Part shown: positions 9,868-20,244 of the stretch, piece by piece
How the letters are laid out: every line of letters begins with the position of its first letter
Numbering within the stretch: the stretch's first letter is position 1
Source: Scenedesmus sp. ARA3
Lineage: Eukaryota > Chlorophyta > Chlorophyceae > Sphaeropleales > Scenedesmaceae
Reading direction: 5' to 3'
Assembly: GCA_004335835.1 (NCBI GenBank)
Contig: RWJK01001917.1
Span: 1-37,058 of the forward strand
DNA: 37,058 nucleotides
Made by a program: the position numbers and the translations under genes
Notes under the pieces: model-generated
Seen by the model: the letters and a program-made list of their open reading frames with translations, nothing else
Told to the model about the DNA's origin: nothing
Database searches by the model: none

Positions 9868-12800
9868 AGCATGAGCTTGGTTAATGGGCTTCGTACTCTA
9901 TGTGTCATTTGAAGTTGATGACTAGTAACTACCAGTGCAAAATATTGGCAGCGGCTGGCAGAAGAGTTTGGACGACATGCAGGCGACACGCGAAGCACAG
10001 TGTTGACCGACGGACCGATTACCCAAAGCGCTGCAGCCTTGCAAGCAGAGCGCGGTCTTATGACAGCAAGGCCGTGTATCGCCGCATGCAAACACTCAAC
10101 TTTTGCCTGCCAAGCAGATCAATGCAACCATATAACAGTACCCGACGAAGCTCGCAGGCGCTTGCGCAACAAGCCTGCTGAGCACTCCTCTGGCAACCAG
10201 AGCAGACAGGTTCCGGCAACCTGTGTGTGCAGTATAAAGGATTGTGCACACACGTCTGCACTGGGCTGTCGTGGACAACAATGGACACACCACACCACAA
10301 CCAGTTGCTGTCACCAAGCCCTGTCCAGGTAGCACCAGACATCCAAGCGAGCAAAGGAACTGAAGCTGCAACGGTCCCCAACAGCCAATGCCCCTTGCTG
10401 CTGTGCATGGACAATGTACACTGCAGTCACTAAATTGAGGTCAACAGTCCTGCAGCGCCTACAACAGCCAACAGCAGCAACTCCTCCCGGCCCTGAAGCC
10501 AGCGGGCCGCGCAGTACTACAAGTGATTTGCCATTGGCAAAAGGTCCAGCACTCATGGACAACTAGCGGGTGCACCTACCTGTGCTGTTGGTTTTGGGTT
10601 CAAACAATACCCCACGTGTTAGCCCACGCTGTGATCAGCCCTCCGCACAAGCTCACACAGTGCAGGCCGGCTGCAGTCAGCAGCCTGCTGAGCGCAACAG
10701 CGCAACACCAAGCAGACAGGGAGCCGCCCCCGCCCCCCCNCCCACACACACACACACAACACACGCCGCATTGTGACACAGCAAAAAGGGCGCATGGGGG
10801 CGTTTCCTACCGAGTAAAAGTGTGCAGGAGTCTCAGTCCTCAGGTGAGTAAAGTGTCGCTGCAGGATCACGTTGAATCCCGCCGGGCAACAACAGCAGCA
10901 GCGGCTGAGCCAGCCGCATGTTAACGCTGCAACAGATCAGGCTGATGTGCCATGCAACCGCGGTTGCATGATATGTGTCTGAGTTGGTGTGTAAATCGTG
11001 ACGGCACCATTCAGCATGGTGTGCAGTCTCTACAAACAAGGTGCATGCTGCCCAAGCGCAGCTAACGTGCTTGGCAGCTGCTGCGCCGCAGCACACACTG
11101 CAACGCAGATGTCGCGCACTGCGCTGCACGCAGTGAAAAGTGACAAAGAGCGTGGTGGTGTGCGCCCTGCAATCAAACCAAACGCAGCTGCATGCAAGCC
11201 ACATGCCACGCGCTTCACAGCTGCTGCAGAATAACGCGACAACACACAGTGCACCACAACCTCACGCCTGCTAACAGCTGTGTTGCCCAGCAGGGCAGCC
11301 TGCAGCCTACTAACACCAACCGCAGCGCTACAGCACTGTGGTCCGGAACAAAGATGCAGCAGGCTGTGCAACACCGCGGCAAACTCAGATGAGATTGCAC
11401 ATCTCAACAAGCCCAAACCATAGCTGTATGTAGTGCTGATACCGTCTAGCCCTGTTTGAAATGAAAGGCGGCACAGCGCAAGTGTACGCTGGAGCGACAT
11501 ATTGCTGCAGCCAACAACACAGCCAAGGGTGTGTTGCGCTGTACTCTGCCAGCAGACCCACAATCCCTAGCCTGTTCAGCACCGACAGCATCTTGCAGAC
11601 AAGGCCCATGGCTGCATCCTGAATCACGTGTGATAGCAGCAAGCGCGGGAGCTGCTTACCAACACGAATCACCGGCAAGAAGTGGGGTGCCGGGTGCCAT
11701 GCAGTGCAGGTGGCAGCAGCCAGCAGCAATCAATGAGATTAAGGTACTGATACTGGATCGCAGTTGGTTGGGGAGGCTGTGCACATGTCAAGCGTAGCCA
11801 TACATGCACGCAGGCACGTGTACACTGATGGTGTGACGGATCGTACTGTTGTTGGCCACACGCAGCAGTTGATAAGGGAGCACCACAAGCCTGCGCAAGA
11901 GATTTTGTGCAGTTGCGCTTGCAGGCGAGCCCCACCAGGCAGCAGCTGAACATCGCAGCACCCGGCTAGTAGCCATTGCTGCAGGGGCAGCCGCACTGAC
12001 ATGCAGCATCGCCTCATTCCAAGTGATATGCTGGCAGCTGCTGTGCGCCCTGCTTGGCCTGACCGTAAGTGTGCACGCAAAAGCATGCACGATAACAGTG
12101 CTGCCCTCACAACAGGACAACAGGAGACGCCAGACTCGCAGCAGCACACACACACACGCAGCCAAGTCACCACACAAGCCTATCGCATCTTACAAGCACA
12201 TGACGGCCAAAACTGCAAACACAAAGTCACGCCTCGCACCAGCAGCTCTGGTCACCCCAAGTATACAGCCTTTTAAACAACGTAAGTTTTGAAACAGTTT
12301 GAAACATGCAGCCGCCAGCGTGAGAGCAGCCAAAAGACTGCTGCGCAAGCTGCTGTTGCTTGATGCTGAGCCCTGATGCACATAGCTTTTGCACATCATG
12401 CCAACAAGCGCATGTTGCATTGTGCGGTGCAGGCATCAGCTGTACATGCCATGCACGGAGAGCTGAAGATACAAGCCGCGCAGTAGCCACCACCGCAACC
12501 ACCATGCCCAATTCACTTGATGCCGCCACGCAGCCATTGAGCCTGCACCACGCCACATGTTATAACGATACAATAACACACCTGACAGTAACGTGTCCAG
12601 CCACTTGTTGCTCAGGACATGGACTCACACATACACACAGGAGGATGCCTGTTAGGGAGAGGGACCACTGAGTCTGTCCAGCCACTCGTTGCTCAGGACA
12701 TCGACTCACACACACACTGAGCCTGGGGGCACGGCTGCAGCTTGCAGCATCCATGCAGCACAGCAGCACCAGGCGGCAAACCTATAGCATGCAATGTCCA

Positions 12801-13770
12801 CAGCGCTCACACCTCTACCTGCCACCACCAGCTACAACTGTGTACTACAACAGGCAGCCAAGGTGCAGGTGTGCACGTGTGCATATGCCGACACATGGGG
12901 AGGGTGCAGTTGCTGCAAGCACCCCAAGGAGTTCAAACACAGGAATGGTTGATGGTTTGTGTGTGGCGCTGCCTGCCGCACAGCCAGGCAACGGCTGCCA
13001 ACGCAAGCATTCGCACCGGCGTGCACCGGTGCGCATGTGCAGCGCAGCACCGTCTGCTGCGCCGTGTTGCTGCGACAATGCCTGCGCACCCACGCAACAA
13101 ATGTACACCTGCACAGCACACCCACGCCTTGGGTTCAGCCGCTTGGCTCAATTGGGTTCCCTTGACATGCCGGCGTTGCCAGCAATCACGACCAAGGCAC
13201 TGCTGCTGCTGCTGATTCGAGCACTGCACCGCAGCAGCTGGACAGAGCTGCTGAGAGTGTGCTAGTGTGTCAGCATGTGAGTCACAGCCAAAGGCTTGCA
13301 GGGATCGACACGATGGAACTTTGCAAACACACAATGGACGTACTACACCAACAAAGGCCAAACTGAGGTGCTTTTCTGCCATTGGCAAGCAATGCCGGCA
13401 GCTGCCAGCTGCGTAACAAGAACCGAGCACAACATGCTGTGCACGTGCTGTCAAGGTGATCGACGCCAGCTGACTGCCGCGCCTGCACACAGTGCTGGCA
13501 GGCGCCAGAGCTAGCACGCTGATTTTTGCACCGCAGGACGCCACAGATGCACAATACACCGGCAACAACGCAATCACGCAGATTCAGCCGCATGCGCGCT
13601 GCTCAATCGGCATCGCTGTTGTGCTGCTACCAGCCATGCAGCATGCAGCACATGTAAGGCTGCAATGCATGCCACTGCAATCCACGTGAGCTGCAGCAAC
13701 CGCAACATGTGGCAAGGCACATTGCAAGTCCTTTGTTGCAGCGCCGGCAATCCAGACACAGGATGCAGCC
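9868..13770. other. 3.9 kb convergent intergenic region, no gene recognised
   Basis: It lies between the 3' ends of ferroportin (plus) and the receptor kinase (minus). ORFs up to 214 codons exist on both strands, but their translations are rich in Cys, His, Gln and Trp and resemble no family; I saw no splice-linked series of conserved segments. A plus-strand TGTAA at about 10988-10992 could end a long ferroportin 3' UTR. A TATA-like AGTATAAAGG lies near 10231-10239. There is one N at 10740, next to a C run and a CA microsatellite. A 38 bp direct repeat lies at 12593 and 12674. CTG tracts are sparser than in the flanking genes. Confidence 0.5.
12593..12711. repeat. Two 38 bp direct repeats spaced 81 bp
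   Basis: 12593-12630 and 12674-12711 are nearly identical (three differences by eye), each followed by a CA-rich run. No coding context or recognised element. Confidence 0.8.
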
Positions 13771-16700
13771 TTACAAATCCTGCAGGTACTGGTTGAAATC
13801 GAGCACATTTGCGCCCGACGCACACACTTGGCTGCCCGTGCTGTGCGTGGTGTGCGGCGTAAGCTGCGCTGCGCTGCCAGGGCCAGCAGCAGCAGCAGCA
13901 GCAGCAGCGAGGCGCCCCGCAGAGCCGCGCTCCCTACCAGCTGCAATCTGCTCCTGCTGCATGCGCTGCTGCTGCAGCTGCGTGGGCGTCAGTATCCCCG
14001 CATGCGGCCCCGAATGCGAGCCAGTACTGGCCCTGCCTGCAATCGCCACAGGCGGCAGCAGCGGCACGGGATACACCACGCGCTGCTGCTGCTGTTGCTG
14101 CTGCTGCGCCTGAGGCTGCTGCTGCAGCAGCTGCAGGTGCTGCTGCCAGCCGGACGCGTTGCTGCCGCCCGTGCTGCCGCCCGCGCCGCCTGCGCCTGCA
14201 AACGCCCCTGACGCCACCGCAGCAACCTGATCGCTGCTGCCGCCAACGTCAGGATCTGACAGCCTCCCAGCCGTCCCAGCTGCTGATCCCACTGCTGCTG
14301 CTGCTGCTGCTGCACTGCTGGACGCGTGGTGGAGTGCGCCGCTGCCGCTGCCTTCACCACCAGCCTCGCCATCTTCCTCGGCCCATGCAGCCGCCTCTGT
14401 TTCATTTGTCAGCGTGCTGATCATAAGATCCAGGCACCTGACAATCTGCTGGAAGGATGGCCGGCTGGTGGGCTCTGCATCCCAGCAGGTGCTCATCAGC
14501 AGGCTGTACTCCTGCGGCATGTCGTCCGGGATGGTCGGGCGCTGCTTTTGGATGACCACGCGCTCCACGACAGCGCCATAGTGTAAGCCCTGGTAGGCCT
14601 GGCGGCTGGTGAAGACCTCCCACACTGCAGCAGCACCAAATTAGGGAGAGAAAACGAGGTGACGATCAGACACAGCAGCAGCAGCAGCAAGTGCGGGGGC
14701 ATGTTAAGGACATGGGCAAGGGTGGTGGCATGCTGTGCTGCAACAGCATAAGGCACATGCACAGCACGGCTGAACACAGCTGACAAGGCAGGGCCGGAAC
14801 GATAATGCAATGCAATGAGGCAGCAGTGAGCCTGGCAGCTGTCTGCTGGCAAGTATGTTTGCAGCTGTCTGCTGTATGCACATGCAATCACGGCATTGCA
14901 TTGAGCCTCAGCCACAGCATGGCACAGCAGCGCTGCAATGCGGCATGTGTGACTGCAATAGACACGCCTGCAGTGCAGAGCTGGGCTGCAACACAGCAAC
15001 GCAGCAGCGCTGCAACAGGTATGGCTGCAGCGCGACTCACTCATGATGGCAAAGGAGTAGCTGCAGCAGGCCAAATGAGGATCGGGAGGGGAACGCGAAG
15101 CACAGCACCAAGCCGGCAGCCAGCAACAGCAGATGCAACCGCAGCAAGTAGACAAGAAGGGGCAGACATTGTCAGCGCAAAGGAGACACACACAGGCAAC
15201 ATAGCAGCACATAGCATGCAGCTGGATCTTGTACTGCTGACATGCAGACACACAGATGTCCGCCAACATATACAAGTGTTTGTGGGCGCTCCAAGACCTC
15301 CGCATGCACACTGGCAAACTGAAACATAACTGCATGCCCCCGCAACACCCCAGCAGCATGCATCAGCACACCAGCCGTCTGCACCTGCCCCGCAACCTTC
15401 AACTAGCTGTCAGCTGCATCGCTATCATGCATGCATGCATCCACATGCAACCCTTCTGGGCCCATGACGACGTTGCTATGGTAGCATGATGATGTGATGA
15501 TGATGATTATGATGATGATGTAGGGCCTAATGCAACCCTTCTGACAACAGCCGCCAGCACCGCGCACTCACACGTCAGCAGCTGGGCTGATGTGTCCTGA
15601 GCGCAGCACCTCCGGGGCCATGTGCGTGATGGTGCCCATGCTGGCGGTGCTGCGGTGCGTGGCGCCGTCCAGCAGCACCGCTGCAAGGCCAAAGTCGGAG
15701 ATCTTGGCCACCTGCAGCAGCATGCACAGCATGAGTGTTAGGCGGCTGCCGTGCTTTGCAGAAATGCAGCCAGGCCAAAGTTGAATATGTCAGCACCTGC
15801 GGCAGCACAGCAACACAACAGCTGGTCGCACACATGATTCACCGATGTTTGGTTGGCCGCCTGCAGCACCGAACAGCACACAGCACACATTGCGTTTCAT
15901 TTATGGCTGCCGCGCAGATGCAGCTCTTGCACCAGTCACACTTGATGCAATACTATGTAACCCAAACCCCGACATCTCCTCAAACACATGCACACATACA
16001 AACGCAGGTGCCGCCTGCGCCCCCAAGCCCCTCCCACCTGGTCGAACGAGCCATGCACATTCTGCAGCAGCACGTTGCCGGCCTTGAGGTCCCCATGCAG
16101 CACACCCTTGCTGTGCAGGTAGGCCATGCCGTTGGCTGTCTCCAGCAGCCTGCTGTACAGCTTGACCAGGCCGATGTTATTTTCCAGCCGCAGCCGCCCG
16201 GTGGTGACGGCGTCCTTGAGCGTGCCGCCTGTGCACAGCTCCAGCACCAGCCACACCTGACACAGCAGCAGCAGCAGCAGCAGCTAAAGTCAGCCATCCA
16301 GCCGCAACCGGCCGATAAGACTGGGTCCTTGAGCGTGCCGCCTGTGCACAGCTCCAGCACCAGCCACACCTGACACAGCAGCAGCAGCAGCAGCAGCAGC
16401 GTGGCACACGTGCAGCGGCAGTGGGTGAATAATTTGGATGCTAGCTGCGCTGATGTACGTGCAATGCGCTGCAGGCGTGCTGCGCAACGCAGCCAGAAAC
16501 ACATGACATCGTTGTTACTTTGTCAATTTATGGATGCATCACTAGCCTACCTACATGCATCCTTGGTAACTGGTTGAAAAAATCACGCAGCAGCCATGCC
16601 TCAAACTTGTCAGCCACACCCTGGGTCAGATCACACAGCTGAGGTCTCACAGCTGCAGATCATTCCATCGCAACCCCATCAACACACCTGAACCTCGGAG

Positions 16701-17561
16701 CGCTGCCCCTCCTCTGTGTTCCCCTCGCTTGATTCCGCTGCTGCGCCTGCTGCTGCTGCTGCCAGCTCAGCGCTGGCATGCTCCTGCTCCCGCTCCTGCC
16801 ACTTGCGCCGCTGCTTGTCACTTGAGCGACCCGAGCCGTCCAGATCACCCTGCTGCTGCTGCTGCTGCGGCTGCTGCTGCTGCTGTATATCAATGCTGTT
16901 GCTTGAGCTAATTCCTGCGCCAGCACCTGCTGCCGCCGCCGCTGCTGCTGCTGCTGATGTGCCGGAGCTGCCGCCTGCAGCAGCTGCGACGTCAGAGCCG
17001 CGTACAGGGGTGCTGCTGCCGCTGCTGCTTCGTCTGAGCTTGCCAAGCAGATGCTGCTTGAACCTGGCACCTCCAGCTGGTGCTGGTGCTGCTGCAGCTG
17101 CTGCAGGAGTTGCTGCTGCTGCTGCTGCTGCTTCAGGGGGGCTGCTGCCCTCCCTTGCCTCTGCCACAGCAGATGCATTGCTGCCACTAGCTGCAACAGC
17201 GCTGCAAGACTGCTGCTGCTGCTGCTGATGCATGGCAGCGAACGTTGCACTGCTGCTGCCTGCGCCGTCGACATGACAGGCGCTGCTGCTGTTTGGAGAT
17301 GCAGCACTCACTCCATTCCCCAGCTCAACAACATGCACGCTGCTGTCAGCGCCCTGCTGCTGCCCTGCAGCTGCTGCGCCCTGCTGCCCCCACTGGTGTG
17401 CTGTGTCATTCACAGACCGGTCCAGACTCGCAGGTGCAGGCGGCGAGGCAGCTCCTCCGCTTTGCATTGCATTGGCCCAAGGCACTGTCACAGGAAGGAA
17501 AGTGAGCTCCACACTGCTGTCCTGAGCACCCCCAGCTGCTGTTGCTGGTGTGGGTGGAGGC

Positions 17562-17597
<36 letters not shown>

Positions 17598-17717
17598 GGA
17601 GCGATCGTGATCGCCACGCCACTTGCAGAGGCACCGGCAGTGCTGATGTCATTGTCAAAGCTGCCAGTGCCTACCTGCCCGCTGACTAATGGGCTGCTGC
17701 TGGGAGCTGTTGACGTG

Positions 17718-17750
<33 letters not shown>

Positions 17751-20192
17751 AGCGAGTTGCCAATGGCTGGGCTGAGTCTGCTGCTAGACCGCTTGGAGGG
17801 CGCTTTCTTGCCTGCGGCGCCGCCGGTGCTGCTGCCCCGCGCCTCGCGTGCCTGCCAGCAGCAGTCAGCAGCAGAAAACAACAGCAACATCGTCATCATG
17901 TTACCATTTCAGCCACAGCAAACAACGGTATGGCAGCTCATGAGCCAGTTGACCAGGTGTCAGCGCAACAGGGACGCTCACATGTTGCTAGCTTGCCAGC
18001 GTGCTGGAATGCCACTTGTTCACCACATGCAACTTCTCTGCTGTCAAATCCATGCAAGCCCATACGCAGCGGCTTCTGTCACCTCCCTGGCAGCCCCCAC
18101 ACATACCTGCTTAAGTTACCTGCTTACAATAATCTTGAAAACTCTTAGTCAACAGCATAGCACAGCACAGCACAGAACAGCGCACAGTGCAGCACACACA
18201 GCACAGTCACGGCTACGCCACGCCTGCGCACCTGCAGCGCGCGTGCCTGCTCAGCTGGGTTCCACACACTGGCTTGGAAGGCCCTCACAATGTTAGGGTG
18301 GTTGAGCTGCAGCCAAATAGCACACAGTGAGGCAGCAGGTCACACACAAGCACAGCAGGAACACACTGGCTTTGAGAGCTGGCACGAGGTTGGGGTGGTT
18401 GAGCTGCACGCACAGGCACACAGGCAGCCAGCAAATAGAAGCAGCAGGTCACACGCAAGCATAGCAGGTACACACTGGCTTAGAAGCTCGCGCAATATTG
18501 GGGTGGTTGAGCCGCAGGCAAGCCGGCAAACGGCACACAAGAAGGCAGTGGAAAAGGAGGCTGCAGGTATAACATGTCATGTGACAGAAAAAAATAACAG
18601 TCGCACCTGCATCATGACCTCTGCCTCCCGCAGCACCCTCCCCAGCTCAGCCCGCGTGCATGACATGATCTTGATTGCAACGTCGCTGCTGTGCCAGCGG
18701 CCCCTGCGCACACGCAGCATAACACACGACAGCGCAGCGCTGGTTGATACATTGCGTCAGCAAGCACTGCACGCGTGAGAACATATACACCTGCACTGGC
18801 GTGTATGTTTTCCAGCATAGCTGTAACGAGGCCTCAGTCCCTCAATGCGCGCATGCACAGCAGCGGGATGGAACAGAAGAAAAACATGCAAGCCTTGATG
18901 CTGCATGGCATGGCAGCAAATTCAAGCAGGCGTCCCCAGCTCACCGCTGGCAAGCACAGTTGCATGCGCTCTGCATTCTGTCATTGCCATATGAAACATC
19001 ATCTGGCTAGGTGTGCTGAGACATCCTAGGCATGCAAAAGTTGTGTTGGATTTTCTTTTTCAGCACAGCAGGAAGGCCCGACTTACTTGTACACGCGGCC
19101 AAAGCTGCCCGCACCCAGCAAGACACCTGCAGGCAACACAACGCAACACGGCCATGCATTTCACATATTTAATCAATCATTGAACGATGATGTGGCTGGA
19201 TGTGGCAGCAGCAAACCGGCAGACAATGTTGTAGTGGGCCATTGTACTGCTGCTGCTGCTGCTGTTGCCCCAGACACCAACTGGGACCTGCTGCTGCTGC
19301 AACCGCTGCTGCTGCTGCTGCTGCTGCTGCGGCCCAAGCACCTAGTGCGAGTTCGTGCTGCTGTAACCACTGCTGCTGCTGCGGCGGCTGTGCGCCACGC
19401 ACTCATTGGCACCTGCTGCTGCTGCTGCTGCTGCTGCTGTGGCCCAAGCACCTAGTGTGACCTGCTGCTGCTGCTGCTACTGCTGCTGCTGTGGCCCACG
19501 CACCTAGTGTGACCTGCTGCGAGATCGCGCGCCGCTGCACGTAGCTCTGCGCGTTGTCCCCCTCCAGGCTGAGCTCCTTGCTGCTGAACTCCACCTCCGC
19601 GGATTGGCTGCAGCAGCAGCAGCAGCAGCAGCGGCACAGAGCGGTCAGCATGTTGATGAATGGCTCAAGCTGTGCTGGTGTGCTGCGACGTTCAGCTGGA
19701 GATCCACGCATCGTTGAGGTGGGCAAATAACATGGAAGGCAGATCAGCCAAGCACAGCAAGGCAGGATGCTGTCATAAATAAGCCGGCGAAACCTGTGCA
19801 CACCACCAAAACAAAAGCCCACTGCAGACCAAACAACCAGCTCAGCCGCTGACGCATTTCACTGCAGCACACGGCTCTCTGCCGCTCTCTCAAGCAAGAT
19901 CACGCAACAGCGTGCAACTATGTGAAGAAATTCTATACCCACATCAAAGCCTACACAAGATCACGCAGGAGCATGCATTCTTCGCCACATTTGTAATAAG
20001 TGAACCCCTAGCAGCAGCAGGTCGTGCGCAGCATCCCACCCAAAGGTGCACGGCAGGGCGTGCTGAGTCACCCACTGGCTGCTGCCGGACTCCAGGTCCT
20101 GGATGGACTTGCCGTCCAGGCGCACACACCACAGCACGATGTGGTTGCGGTAGTGCGTCAGCAGCGCCAGCGCCACCAGCACCACGGCGCCT

Positions 20193-20244
<52 letters not shown>

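Noticed and set aside
19923..20075. Extension of kinase exon 4 through GWDAAHDLLLL
   Set aside because: The frame stays open, but its donors do not clearly meet the phase needed by exon 5, whereas the GTGGGT donor at 20075 does. The choice remains uncertain.
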